The translations under genes were made by a program, and so were the position numbers. This document shows, in pieces, positions 17,526 through 26,092 of a stretch of 64,000 nt of DNA (positions within the stretch are counted from its first letter, which is position 1; each line of letters begins with the position of its first letter). The stretch is from Bacteroides sp. 214 (GTDB lineage Bacteria; Bacteroidota; Bacteroidia; Bacteroidales; Bacteroidaceae), in assembly GCF_010501015.1 (NCBI RefSeq), contig NZ_QVML01000001.1:185845-249844 (forward strand). Reading direction: 5' to 3'. A model generated the notes under the pieces. The model saw nothing but the letters and a program-made list of their open reading frames with translations, had not been told where the DNA came from and searched no databases.

Positions 17526-18713
17526 ATGAGAAAATTATTTCCTATTGCACTTGCAGCATTATTCCTTTATGCTTGCTCCGGTGGAAATACCTCCAATCCG
17601 GTAACCGAAATTTCCCAAGAAATAACCGCAAAATATGTACCCGACAAACGTGTGGGTGTGTTCAAAATTACCTCGGAAGTAAGCGGTAAGCAGGTTCTGC
17701 TGAAAGGTAGTACAGATCACCCCGAAGCTATATCCGAACTAATAACCCGCTTGGAGGAACAACAGTTTCAGGTTGTTGACAGTGTAAGAAGATTGCCCGA
17801 TGCAGGTGTGCTCGAAGGGAAAACCTATGGTGTAGTAAATATTTCTGTTTGTAACCTACGTATTAAGCCCGATTTCTCGGAAGAGATGGTAACGCAAGCT
17901 CTGCTTGGTATGCCGGTTAAATTGTTGGATAAAAGTGGCTGGTATCATGTACAAACCCCCGACAATTATCTTGCTTGGGTGCATAGGGTTGGTGTTCACC
18001 CAATGACAAAGGAAGAATACAATGCTTGGAATTTCGCAGACAAAGTAGTAGTAACCTCACATTACGGTTTTACCTATGAAAAGGCGGATGAAAGTTCACA
18101 ATCTGTAACCGATGTCGTTTCGGGTAATCGCTTGAAGTACGAAGGAACAGAAAAAAACTTCTATAAAGTATCTTACCCCGATGGTAAGATGGCTTATATC
18201 TCCAAGTCTATTTCTAAAACAGAAAAAGAGTGGAGAGCGTCGTTAAAACAAGATGCCGAAAGTATTCTTAAAACAGCTAAAACACTAATGGGTATTCCAT
18301 ATCTTTGGGCGGGTACTTCGTCGAAAGGAGTAGACTGTAGCGGTTTTGTACGCACAGTACTCTTCTTGCACGACATAATCATGCCACGCGACGCTTCACA
18401 ACAAGCCTATGTTGGCGAGCATATTGATATTGCATCCGACTTTAGTAATATGCAACCCGGTGATTTAATCTTTTTTGGTCGTAAAGCTACTGCCGAACGA
18501 AAAGAGCGTGTAGTGCATGTAGGTATTTACATTGGCAACAAAAACTTTATTCACTCGCAAGGTGATGTTCGTATCAATAGTTTTGACCCCGCACACAGCA
18601 ATTACGATGAATATAACTTGAATCGTTTATTGTTTGCCACCCGCATGTTGAACGCTATCGGTACGCCTCAAATCAATACAACATTGACAAATACTTATTA
18701 TTTACCTCAATAA
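17526..18713 (+). CDS. NlpC/P60 peptidoglycan endopeptidase lipoprotein with SH3b domains
   Basis: 395 residues. The signal peptide ends at the lipobox FLYAC-SGG. Two SH3b-like modules (about 105-160 and 175-225) bind cell-wall peptide; the NlpC/P60 cysteine peptidase follows (about 245-390). Catalytic residues are Cys271 in GVDCSGF, His331 in VVHVGIY, and a third polar residue near FIHSQ (about 343). The family cuts gamma-D-glutamyl-L-diamino acid bonds of muropeptides. It is followed after 8 nt by a dipeptide epimerase, which acts on the L-Ala-D-Glu product, so the pair is a muropeptide recycling operon. Confidence 0.92.
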   Translation: MRKLFPIALAALFLYACSGGNTSNPVTEISQEITAKYVPDKRVGVFKITSEVSGKQVLLKGSTDHPEAISELITRLEEQQFQVVDSVRRLPDAGVLEGKTYGVVNISVCNLRIKPDFSEEMVTQALLGMPVKLLDKSGWYHVQTPDNYLAWVHRVGVHPMTKEEYNAWNFADKVVVTSHYGFTYEKADESSQSVTDVVSGNRLKYEGTEKNFYKVSYPDGKMAYISKSISKTEKEWRASLKQDAESILKTAKTLMGIPYLWAGTSSKGVDCSGFVRTVLFLHDIIMPRDASQQAYVGEHIDIASDFSNMQPGDLIFFGRKATAERKERVVHVGIYIGNKNFIHSQGDVRINSFDPAHSNYDEYNLNRLLFATRMLNAIGTPQINTTLTNTYYLPQ

Positions 18714-18721
18714 AAATCTAT

Positions 18722-19876
18722 ATGAAACAGAACAGAAGACAATTCCTGAGAACTATGGCATTGGGTGCCGCAGGTTCGGGTATGATACTTAATGGAATAA
18801 CCTCATGTGTAAATAAGCCGGCGGTTGTTTCTATTAACCGCAGAGGGCTCAATGCAAAAATGAAACTTACCTACGAGCCTTTTGAGGTGAAAATTAAACA
18901 TGTTTTTGGTGTTGCGGGCAATACGCGTACTTTTACTCCCGACGTGCAAGTACAAATCGAATACGATGGTATCATTGGTTATGGAGAAGCTTCAATGCCT
19001 CCCTACTTGGGCGAGACCCAGGAATCGGTGATGAATTTCCTGAAGCTTGTAAATCTGGAACAGTTCAATGATCCTTTTCAATTAGAAGATATTCTGGCTT
19101 ATGTAGATGGCATTATGCCTGGCAATACCGCTGCTAAAGCTTCTGTTGATATTGCTTTGCACGACTTGGTTGGAAAGTTGCTGGATGCGCCTTGGTATAA
19201 AATATGGGGGTTGGATAAAACGAAAGCACCATCAACAACCTACACCATTGGTATTGATACAGCCGAAGTTGTTCGCGAAAAAACAGAAGAAGTAAACGGC
19301 CAGTTTAATATCCTGAAGATAAAATTAGGAGGTCCTAACGATAAAGAAATGATCGAAGCTGTTCGTTCAGTTACAAATGTACCGCTTATTATAGATGCTA
19401 ATCAAGGATGGACGGATAGACAACATGCTCTTGATATGATTCATTGGTTGAAAGAAAAAGGCATCGTAATGGTAGAGCAGCCCATGCATAAATCTAAATT
19501 GGATGATATTGCATGGATTACTCAACACAGTCCGCTACCTATCTTTGCCGACGAATCGCTGCAGAGATTAAGTGATGTGGTGGGGCTGAGAGGTGCTTTC
19601 AGTGGTATTAATATCAAACTGATGAAATGTACCGGTATGCGCGAAGCATGGAAAATGGTTACACTGGGTCGTGCTTTGGGAATGGGAGTTATGGTAGGCT
19701 GTATGGTAGAGTCGTCGGTGGCATGCACAGCAGCAGCACAATTCTCTCCGGCGGTTGACTATGCCGACCTTGATGGACCAGCGTTGATTGCGAATGATCC
19801 GTTCAAGGGCGTGTACTTTGAAAAAGGACAGATTATGATTCCTGAATTGCCTGGTATTGGAGTAGTTAAAATTTAG
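18722..19876 (+). CDS. L-Ala-D/L-Glu (dipeptide) epimerase with Tat signal
   Basis: 384 residues. The first 30 carry a twin-arginine signal (NRRQFLRTMALGAAGSG) and an SC-VNKP lipobox-like Cys. The enolase-superfamily fold has the KxK base (ILKIKLGG), metal ligands in LIIDANQG, MVEQPM and IFADES, and a second catalytic Lys in INIKLMK. The Asp-Gly-Pro motif (DLDGPALI) near the end is usual for muconate-type dipeptide epimerases. It would epimerise L-Ala-D-Glu released by the preceding NlpC/P60 enzyme so it can be degraded. The Tat signal places it outside the cytoplasm, folded before export. Confidence 0.9.
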   Translation: MKQNRRQFLRTMALGAAGSGMILNGITSCVNKPAVVSINRRGLNAKMKLTYEPFEVKIKHVFGVAGNTRTFTPDVQVQIEYDGIIGYGEASMPPYLGETQESVMNFLKLVNLEQFNDPFQLEDILAYVDGIMPGNTAAKASVDIALHDLVGKLLDAPWYKIWGLDKTKAPSTTYTIGIDTAEVVREKTEEVNGQFNILKIKLGGPNDKEMIEAVRSVTNVPLIIDANQGWTDRQHALDMIHWLKEKGIVMVEQPMHKSKLDDIAWITQHSPLPIFADESLQRLSDVVGLRGAFSGINIKLMKCTGMREAWKMVTLGRALGMGVMVGCMVESSVACTAAAQFSPAVDYADLDGPALIANDPFKGVYFEKGQIMIPELPGIGVVKI

Positions 19877-19933
19877 TCGTAGACGACCATCACGAGTATT
19901 TACTCTATTATACATAATAGAGCTATATATAAT

Positions 19934-19967
19934 AAGGTGTGTCGCTCTTGACACACCTTTATTTTTT
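19934..19967 (+). terminator. Rho-independent terminator after the epimerase
   Basis: AAGGTGTGTC (19934-19943) pairs with GACACACCTT (19950-19959) around GCTCTT; TATTTTTT follows. Two more perfect inverted repeats precede it, at 19876-19887 and 19903-19922. The transglutaminase gene therefore probably has its own promoter. Confidence 0.85.
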
Positions 19968-19993
19968 ACCATAAAACCAATACGAATCAAATC

Positions 19994-21337
19994 ATGAAGA
20001 ATGTAATAATAATAACCAGTATCGTAGCTTTGCTTTGTGCCTGTTCCAATAAGCAGAACGATGTTAATTCCGCTTGGGAACAAGAACGAATGGAGCGTAT
20101 TAAAATAGATTTCTCTCGTTCGGAAGAACAAGTGATAAACTATATAAAAAGGTATATACCCGATGTAACCACCGAGCAGATTGCCGCATGGGAAGAAAGT
20201 AAAGCATTGGAGTGTATGATGATAGATGGCGAAAAAAAATACTTCCGTAATGCAGCTCCCAATCTGTTTCGGGTAGATTCCGTAGCGCGAGCAATTAAGA
20301 TAGCTAAAGATGGAGATGCACTAAGTAAAAGAGAAGAAGTAACTAAAACAGATATCCCCGCCATTATAAAAGCAGCAAAGCAAACGGGCGAAAGCCTTGT
20401 GTTGCCTCAGCGAATACGGGTGACTTATACACTGACTGTAAACGCCAATGAAGTACCCGAGGGGGAGATTGTGCGTTGTTGGTTGCCTTTCCCGAAAGAA
20501 AATCAAACGCGACAAAAGGATGTGAAATTAATAAATACTAACGAGGGACGTTATGTTATTGCTCCTGCGCAATACGAGCACAGTACAATCTATATGGAGA
20601 AGATAGCGGTAAAGGACGAACCTACCGTTTTTCAAGAAGTGTTTGAATACACGACCAGTGCGGCGTATTATACTTTGAAACCCGAAGATGTAAAGCCCTA
20701 CGATACATCTACCGAACTTTATAAAAAATATACTTCGGAACGTGATACACATATTATCTTCTCATCGCGTATAAAGAAACTTGCCGAAGAACTTGCCGGC
20801 GATGAGCCCAACCCATTGTTGAAGGCTTACCGTTACTTTACCTGGATTAGTAACAATTTCCCGTGGGCGTCGGCACGCGAATATTCCACTATCACGAATA
20901 TTCCCGAATATGTGTTGGATAATCATAAAGGAGATTGCGGACAGGTAACACTGCTTTTCTTGACGTTATGCCGGTATAGTGGTATCCCAGCACACTTTCA
21001 AAGTGGCTTTATGATGCATCCCGGCGCTTGGAATTTGCACGATTGGGGCGAAATCTATTTGGAGGGTATTGGTTGGATACCAGTTGATCAATCTTTTGGG
21101 ATTTCTACTTTTCTGAATAATGAAGAGGAGAAGATGTTCTTCTTGGGAGGCTTAGACCCATGGCGGATGATTGTGAATAATGACTATTCCATGCCGCTGT
21201 TCCCCGAAAAGAAATATCCCCGCAGCGAAACAGTAGACTTCCAGCGTGGAGAAGTAGAGTGGGAGGGTGGAAACCTTTACTTTGATAAGTGGACGTATGA
21301 CATGGATATAGAATACCTGACAGAGATTACGCAATGA
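19994..21337 (+). CDS. transglutaminase-like lipoprotein
   Basis: 447 residues. The lipobox is LLCAC-SNK. An N-terminal helical region (30-130) leads into beta-rich sequence (about 140-240, LVLPQRIRVTYTLTVNANEV). The transglutaminase-like cysteine core (about 270-400) has GDCGQVTLLFLTLCRYSGIPA (catalytic Cys), then LHDWGEIYLEGIGWIPVDQSFG with the His and Asp of the triad. In bacteria such domains are mostly proteases or peptide amidases. Position after the muropeptide pair suggests a cell-wall or peptide role, but a terminator separates them. The substrate is unknown. Confidence 0.85.
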   Translation: MKNVIIITSIVALLCACSNKQNDVNSAWEQERMERIKIDFSRSEEQVINYIKRYIPDVTTEQIAAWEESKALECMMIDGEKKYFRNAAPNLFRVDSVARAIKIAKDGDALSKREEVTKTDIPAIIKAAKQTGESLVLPQRIRVTYTLTVNANEVPEGEIVRCWLPFPKENQTRQKDVKLINTNEGRYVIAPAQYEHSTIYMEKIAVKDEPTVFQEVFEYTTSAAYYTLKPEDVKPYDTSTELYKKYTSERDTHIIFSSRIKKLAEELAGDEPNPLLKAYRYFTWISNNFPWASAREYSTITNIPEYVLDNHKGDCGQVTLLFLTLCRYSGIPAHFQSGFMMHPGAWNLHDWGEIYLEGIGWIPVDQSFGISTFLNNEEEKMFFLGGLDPWRMIVNNDYSMPLFPEKKYPRSETVDFQRGEVEWEGGNLYFDKWTYDMDIEYLTEITQ

Positions 21338-21449
21338 ATGTAAAAATGGCAGTTACTGTCGTTAAGCGCTGTTAAGTAGCATATTACCTCTGTTAAAAGA
21401 GAAGAAAAATAGATGTCAAGCTGAATAATCGAATAGTTTTTGTTGTTAT

Positions 21450-21469
21450 TTTAACCTCAGAATGTTAAA
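21450..21469 (+). promoter_or_regulatory. inverted repeat TTTAAC-N8-GTTAAA before the HtrA gene
   Basis: TTTAAC (21450-21455) and GTTAAA (21464-21469) form a 6-bp inverted repeat 37 nt upstream of the start. Other GTTAA copies lie at 21361, 21371 and 21392. It could be an operator of the envelope-stress protease, but the region is AT-rich and the match may be chance. Confidence 0.3.
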
Positions 21470-21505
21470 TCAAACAGAATATTAACAATATAATAAATTA
21501 AGATT

Positions 21506-23026
21506 ATGAAGCGAACAATAAAAAACATCTTTGCAGTAGCTGTTGTAGTATTATTGAGTGCTGGTGTTGCCGGTTTGACAACATATACCATCATGCAGAA
21601 TAATGCAGAGAAAGACAGCAGTGTGGTTTCTTTTAATGAGCAGTTTCAACAAAATCCAAATGTGAAGTTAGCGGCATTTACTGCTACCGAAGCACAACCG
21701 GTAGATTTGACTGTGGCAGCAGAAAATACGGTACATGCTGTTGTACATATAAAATCTACACAGCTTTCTAAAACAAAAACCATCAGACAAGCGCCAGATA
21801 TCTTTGATTACTTCTTTGGTGATGGTTCAGCCCGCGAGCGTCAAATTCAAACTCAACCCCGTGTTGGTTTTGGATCCGGAGTAATCATCTCTAAAGATGG
21901 TTACATTGTTACCAATAACCATGTAATAGAAGGCGCGGATGAAATAAGTGTGATATTGAACGATAACCATGAGTATGCCGGTCGTGTCATAGGTTCTGAC
22001 CCTAATACAGACTTAGCTTTGGTGAAAATAGAAGGAAAAGACTTTCCAACTATACCGGTGGGCGATTCAGATAAATTGAAGATAGGCGAGTGGGTACTTG
22101 CCGTAGGTAATCCGTTTAATCTGACGTCTACAGTAACAGCAGGTATTGTAAGTGCAAAAGCCCGTTCGCTGGGTGCATACAATGGTGGTATTGAGTCATT
22201 TATTCAAACCGATGCGGCAATCAACCAAGGAAATAGTGGGGGAGCGCTGGTTAATGCCAAAGGCGAATTGGTTGGTATTAACGCGGTATTGGCTTCTCCA
22301 ACAGGTGCGTATGCCGGATATGGATTTGCTATTCCAACCAGCATTATGACGAAAGTTGTGAGCGACCTGAAACAATACGGAACCGTTCAACGTGTGATAT
22401 TAGGTATTAGAGGCGGAAACATCAGTGGTGCTAATATGCCCGAAGACGCGAAAGAAAAGAGAAAAGAACTGGGTGTTGTAGATGGTGTTTATGTAGATGA
22501 AGTTATCGAAGGAGGATCTGCCGAAGCAGCAGGAGTAAAAGCGAATGACGTAATTACAGAACTGAACGGAAAAACCGTGAAGAGCTTTGCCGATTTACAA
22601 GAGGAACTTTCAAGACACCGTCCGGGCGATAAAATAAAAATCAAAGTAGTACGCGAGAAGAAAGAAAAAACACTCGAAGTAACGTTGAAAAACGAACAAG
22701 GAACCACTAAGGTAGTTAAGCCTACCGGAATGGAAATACTTGGTGCTGCTTTCCAGGATGTATCCGAAGATTTAAGAAAGCAACTACGACTTCCATACGG
22801 AGTACAAGTTACAGGTGTAGACAAAGGTAAGATGGCAGATGCTGGTGTGCGCAAAGGGTTTATTATCCTCAAAGCCAATAACAAAGAGGTAAAAACGGTA
22901 GAAGACCTGGAAGCTATTTTCAATGCAGCCGTGAAGTCGCCCGAACAGGATCAAGTGTTATTCCTTAGTGGTATATTCCCATCGGGAAAGCGCGCCAACT
23001 ATGCTATTGATTTGGTACAAGAATAA
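21506..23026 (+). CDS. degP: HtrA/DegP (Do family) periplasmic serine protease
   Basis: 506 residues. A signal anchor (about 8-28) is followed by a trypsin-like domain with the triad His in VTNNHVIEGAD, Asp in NTDLALVKI and Ser in INQGNSGGAL, the normal DegP spacing. Two PDZ domains follow (about 300-390 and 410-500; GVYVDEVIEGGSAEAAGVKA and GVQVTGVDKGKMADAGVRKG). It degrades or refolds misfolded periplasmic proteins as oligomers. It is followed by a strong terminator, then rpoD. In B. thetaiotaomicron, as I recall, a similar htrA-rpoD arrangement exists. Confidence 0.95.
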   Translation: MKRTIKNIFAVAVVVLLSAGVAGLTTYTIMQNNAEKDSSVVSFNEQFQQNPNVKLAAFTATEAQPVDLTVAAENTVHAVVHIKSTQLSKTKTIRQAPDIFDYFFGDGSARERQIQTQPRVGFGSGVIISKDGYIVTNNHVIEGADEISVILNDNHEYAGRVIGSDPNTDLALVKIEGKDFPTIPVGDSDKLKIGEWVLAVGNPFNLTSTVTAGIVSAKARSLGAYNGGIESFIQTDAAINQGNSGGALVNAKGELVGINAVLASPTGAYAGYGFAIPTSIMTKVVSDLKQYGTVQRVILGIRGGNISGANMPEDAKEKRKELGVVDGVYVDEVIEGGSAEAAGVKANDVITELNGKTVKSFADLQEELSRHRPGDKIKIKVVREKKEKTLEVTLKNEQGTTKVVKPTGMEILGAAFQDVSEDLRKQLRLPYGVQVTGVDKGKMADAGVRKGFIILKANNKEVKTVEDLEAIFNAAVKSPEQDQVLFLSGIFPSGKRANYAIDLVQE

Positions 23027-23069
23027 TAACGGATTGTAAAAAATCGCAAATCAAACTAATAAAGTAAAA

Positions 23070-23110
23070 AGAGAGTGCCAACTAATCAAACAAGTTGGCA
23101 CTCTCTTTTG
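23070..23110 (+). terminator. Rho-independent terminator after degP
   Basis: A 14-bp perfect stem: AGAGAGTGCCAACT (23070-23083) with AGTTGGCACTCTCT (23093-23106), then TTTTG. Confidence 0.9.
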
Positions 23111-23164
23111 TTGAATATCTATAAAAAGTGAAATGCAAATTGATGAGATACAAATAATTTGTGC

Positions 23165-23172
23165 TAACTTTG
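23165..23172 (+). promoter_or_regulatory. -7 box of rpoD promoter
   Basis: TAACTTTG, an exact TAnnTTTG, lies 22 nt before the start codon; an ATTG at 23139 is a candidate -33. The 5' leader would be very short. Confidence 0.55.
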
Positions 23173-23194
23173 CAGACTAATTTGTTTTAGAAGA

Positions 23195-24055
23195 ATGAGA
23201 CAACTAAAAATTACAAAGAGCATCACAAACAGGGAGAGTGCCTCACTCGACAAGTACTTACAGGAAATAGGTCGTGAAGACCTGATAACTGTGGAGGAAG
23301 AAGTGGAACTTGCTCAACGCATCCGTAAAGGAGACCGCGCTGCACTTGAAAAACTAACCCGTGCAAATTTGCGATTCGTCGTTTCAGTAGCTAAACAGTA
23401 TCAAAACCAAGGATTAAGTCTGCCCGACTTGATTAACGAAGGGAATCTTGGATTGATTAAAGCTGCCGAAAAATTTGACGAAACCCGTGGGTTTAAGTTT
23501 ATCAGTTATGCGGTTTGGTGGATTCGTCAGTCCATTCTACAAGCATTAGCGGAGCAGTCCCGTATTGTTCGTCTTCCATTGAACCAGGTAGGATCGCTGA
23601 ATAAAATCAGTAAAGCCTTCTCTAAGTTCGAACAGGAAAACGAACGTCGTCCCTCGCCCGAAGAGCTGGCGGATGAATTGGATATTCCGGTAGATAAGAT
23701 TTCGGACACGCTGAAAGTTTCCGGACGTCATATCTCGGTAGATGCGCCGTTTGTAGAAGGAGAAGACAACAGCCTATTGGATGTATTGATCAATGATGAT
23801 TCTCCTATGGCAGACCGTACTCTTGTAAACGAATCACTTCAGAAGGAAATTGATAGAGCTCTTTCTACGCTGACCGATAGAGAAAAAGACATTATTCAGA
23901 TGTTTTTTGGTATCGGACAACAAGAAATGACATTAGAAGAAATCGGCGATAAGTTTGGACTCACACGTGAGCGCGTACGCCAGATTAAAGAAAAAGCAAT
24001 AAGAAGATTAAGAGGTAGTAATCGTAGTAAATTGCTCAAGTCTTATTTGGGATAA
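23195..24055 (+). CDS. rpoD: primary sigma-70 factor RpoD (Bacteroidetes type)
   Basis: 286 residues. It lacks region 1.1, as in Bacteroidetes primary sigmas. Region 1.2 ([20 protein letters not shown]) is followed by region 2 with [20 protein letters not shown] and the -10 recognition helix [20 protein letters not shown], region 3 ([13 protein letters not shown]), and region 4 with the helix-turn-helix [14 protein letters not shown] and [17 protein letters not shown]. It directs RNA polymerase to TTTG/TAnnTTTG promoters, several of which are visible in this window, including its own. Confidence 0.96.
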   Translation: MRQLKITKSITNRESASLDKYLQEIGREDLITVEEEVELAQRIRKGDRAALEKLTRANLRFVVSVAKQYQNQGLSLPDLINEGNLGLIKAAEKFDETRGFKFISYAVWWIRQSILQALAEQSRIVRLPLNQVGSLNKISKAFSKFEQENERRPSPEELADELDIPVDKISDTLKVSGRHISVDAPFVEGEDNSLLDVLINDDSPMADRTLVNESLQKEIDRALSTLTDREKDIIQMFFGIGQQEMTLEEIGDKFGLTRERVRQIKEKAIRRLRGSNRSKLLKSYLG

Positions 24056-24086
24056 ATAGACGTATCAATTTTCGAGAAAAATTAAG

Positions 24087-24130
24087 CAACCGGCTTTCTC
24101 TGTTACAAGGAGAAAGCCGGTTGTTCTTTT
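24087..24130 (+). terminator. Rho-independent terminator after rpoD
   Basis: CAACCGGCTTTCTC (24087-24100) pairs perfectly with GAGAAAGCCGGTTG (24110-24123), followed by TTCTTTT. Confidence 0.9.
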
Positions 24131-24178
24131 ATCCCTGTTAATTAAAAGCATTTTAGTTTCGTTTTTTATGTAAATGAT

Positions 24179-24186
24179 TATCTTTG
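24179..24186 (+). promoter_or_regulatory. -7 box before the 24213 gene
   Basis: TATCTTTG matches TAnnTTTG 27 nt before the start; TTTC near 24157 is a poor -33. Confidence 0.5.
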
Positions 24187-24212
24187 TCCATTGAATTAAA
24201 ATGAATTAAGAT

Positions 24213-24614
24213 ATGAAGTTTCTAAAAATCGCTCTTGCCATATTATTTGTTGGTCTATTATGTTCTTCCTTTTCACTAAAGAAAAAAACAGATAAAGTAG
24301 TATATGCATTTGGCGTATCTTCTTCTTTTGCTGACTCTGTGGTATACTACACCGAAATACAAGTACTGGATAGTGTGACGTTAGATAAACATGGTTTCTT
24401 ACCCGAGATGCAAATGTACAGCTACCAATTGAAAAATTATTTAGAGTATCAACGTGGACTGAAGAATAGAACATGCATGATTTACTACGGTAAGAATAAA
24501 CAAAAATTGGCAAAAGAGCAGACAAAAGTGTTGAGCAAAATAAAAAAGAAAAACAATGTGCTCTTTCAGGAAATAAAGAACTCGGATTTTATATTTACTA
24601 AACCACAAGAATGA
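24213..24614 (+). CDS. exported hypothetical protein
   Basis: 133 residues with a hydrophobic N-terminus (MKFLKIALAILFVGLLCSSF). The mature part has VVYAFGVSSSFADSVVYYTE, a Tyr-rich middle (MQMYSYQLKNYLEYQRG) and a Lys-rich C-terminus (QTKVLSKIKKKNNVLF). I recognise it only as a conserved-looking Bacteroidales hypothetical, with no functional motif. Cys17 could be a lipidation site but the surrounding LLCSS is a poor lipobox. Its stop is 4 nt before the clostripain-like gene, so they share a transcript. Confidence 0.6.
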   Translation: MKFLKIALAILFVGLLCSSFSLKKKTDKVVYAFGVSSSFADSVVYYTEIQVLDSVTLDKHGFLPEMQMYSYQLKNYLEYQRGLKNRTCMIYYGKNKQKLAKEQTKVLSKIKKKNNVLFQEIKNSDFIFTKPQE

Positions 24615-24618
24615 TCTG

Positions 24619-25848
24619 ATGATGAATAGAATAAGCTTTGTTTTTTTACTATCCCTAGCATTTGCCTTCTTCGCTTGTGGAGGAGGTTCGGAGCCAACCC
24701 CGCCGCCACCGGATAAGGGAACGCAACGTACTGTACTTGCTTATTGGGTGGCAGATAATGGCAGAACAGATCTCTCTTCTTATGCCATTAGCGACTTTAA
24801 TGAGATGCTTGTGGGTATGGAGCAGGTAGATGTTACTAAAAACAATCTGATAGTTTACTGTGAAACAAGAACGGATTACCCGCATCTGATTCATGTAACA
24901 AAAGATGCGCAAGGGCTTGTTGTGGCCGATACACTTAAGACGTATACTGAGCAAAACCCACTAAATGTAGGTGTAATGTCGTCTATTATGCAGTACGTGT
25001 TCGAAGAATATCCAGCCGAGAGCTATGGATTGATTTTTGCTTCTCATGCTGATGGATGGATTCCGGCTACTGTTTCGGCAACGCGTCATATGGGCGATTA
25101 TCGGAATACGCAAATGAATGTAACCGATTTTCGTAAGGTTCTTGAAGGGCTTCCTCATTTAGACTTTATCCTATTCGATGCTTGCTATATGCAATCAATA
25201 GAAGTAGCCTACGAGTTGCGCAACTGCACAGACTACGTTATTGCCTCGCCTACCGAGATTCCCGGTCCTGGTGCTCCCTATCAGGCTGTTATCCCACTCG
25301 TTTTTGCCAATAAAGCAGATGTGGCGGTAGATATTGCTCAGGGATATTATGAATACTACGGAGCAGCAGATGGATCGCTGATTACAACGGCTACATATAT
25401 CAATGGTAATAGAACGTATACTTGGCCTTATGGCGTTTCGGTATCAGTACTGGCTACCTCTACTTTAGGAAATTTGGCAGCAAAGACCAAGGCTGTTTTA
25501 ACAAAATATCTGGCAAGTGAAGAATATGTAGATGCCTCTTCTTTATTTTACTATGGTCGTAATGAAAGCTCTACATGCTATTATTACGATATGGAGAAAC
25601 TCATAGAACAAATTACGGGTGCAAACGCCGATTATTCAGAATGGCTCTCTCTCTTTAATGCTGCACAGCCTTATTTCAAAACAACAGTAACCAACTGCGT
25701 TAACCGCAGAAACTCTAATTGGACAAGTATGGATGGTGCTTCGGGAGTTTATATGTACGTACCTCAATCAAGAAGTCTTTCTTTGAATACATTCTATAGT
25801 ACCTACGATTGGTATAGTGATGGAGGATGGGGTAGTCTAGGTTGGTAA
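24619..25848 (+). CDS. clostripain-like (C11 family) cysteine peptidase lipoprotein
   Basis: 409 residues. The lipobox is FFAC-GGGS, then a Pro-rich linker (EPTPPPPDKG) and the caspase-like C11 fold from about 35. The catalytic dyad is visible as His in FASHADGW and Cys in LFDACYMQSIEVAYEL. TEIPGPGAPY lies on the following loop. C11 peptidases are calcium- or self-activated endopeptidases with Arg/Lys preference and are common surface lipoproteins in Bacteroidales. Two ATGs open the gene; I keep the first. A bidirectional terminator lies downstream. Confidence 0.85.
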   Translation: MMNRISFVFLLSLAFAFFACGGGSEPTPPPPDKGTQRTVLAYWVADNGRTDLSSYAISDFNEMLVGMEQVDVTKNNLIVYCETRTDYPHLIHVTKDAQGLVVADTLKTYTEQNPLNVGVMSSIMQYVFEEYPAESYGLIFASHADGWIPATVSATRHMGDYRNTQMNVTDFRKVLEGLPHLDFILFDACYMQSIEVAYELRNCTDYVIASPTEIPGPGAPYQAVIPLVFANKADVAVDIAQGYYEYYGAADGSLITTATYINGNRTYTWPYGVSVSVLATSTLGNLAAKTKAVLTKYLASEEYVDASSLFYYGRNESSTCYYYDMEKLIEQITGANADYSEWLSLFNAAQPYFKTTVTNCVNRRNSNWTSMDGASGVYMYVPQSRSLSLNTFYSTYDWYSDGGWGSLGW

Positions 25849-25850
25849 CT

Positions 25851-25925
25851 TCTGACTGCTTTTTACATCATTTCTGACTGGTTTTCGCTCTGTTTTTCAC
25901 TGCTTTCTTTATACTAAAACAGTGA
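25851..25925 (+). repeat. 22-bp-phased repeat array, family I (partial composite element)
   Basis: TGACTG at 25853 and 25875, TCACTG at 25897, then the inverted CAGTGA at 25920: steps 22, 22, 23, identical to copies 1 (15910) and 2 (45179). The first units read TTCTGACTG. The TATGG array of the composite element is absent. It starts 3 nt after the peptidase stop. Confidence 0.75.
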
Positions 25926-25938
25926 GGATTTAATAAGA

Positions 25939-25977
25939 AAAGAGGTCATCTCATCAATTTTGAGATGGCCTCTTTTT
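25939..25977. terminator. bidirectional terminator between converging genes
   Basis: AAAGAGGTCATCTCA (25939-25953) pairs with TGAGATGGCCTCTTT (25961-25975); T runs follow on the plus strand and A runs precede it. It serves the plus-strand peptidase and the minus-strand pectate lyase. A sequence-related hairpin ends the SusD gene at 29015. Confidence 0.85.
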
Positions 25978-26006
25978 CCTAAATATTCGAAGCATATCAT
26001 GTTTTT

Positions 26007-26092
26007 TGCCAGTGCATTGGCAAAGTTGTGCCAACGCACTGGCACTACTGTGCATAAACACTGGCACGACAGTGCCAACGCGTTGGCACAAC
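26007..26092 (-). repeat. four 22-bp units, each an 18-bp palindrome (family III)
   Basis: Units start near 26007, 26029, 26051 and 26073 (plus-strand steps of 22). Each is an 18-bp imperfect palindrome plus a 4-bp spacer: GTGCCAACGCACTGGCAC near 26028-26045 and the perfect GTGCCAACGCGTTGGCAC at 26072-26089. The array abuts the stop codon of the pectate lyase gene and would be in its 3' transcript, where each unit could form a hairpin. Confidence 0.8.
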
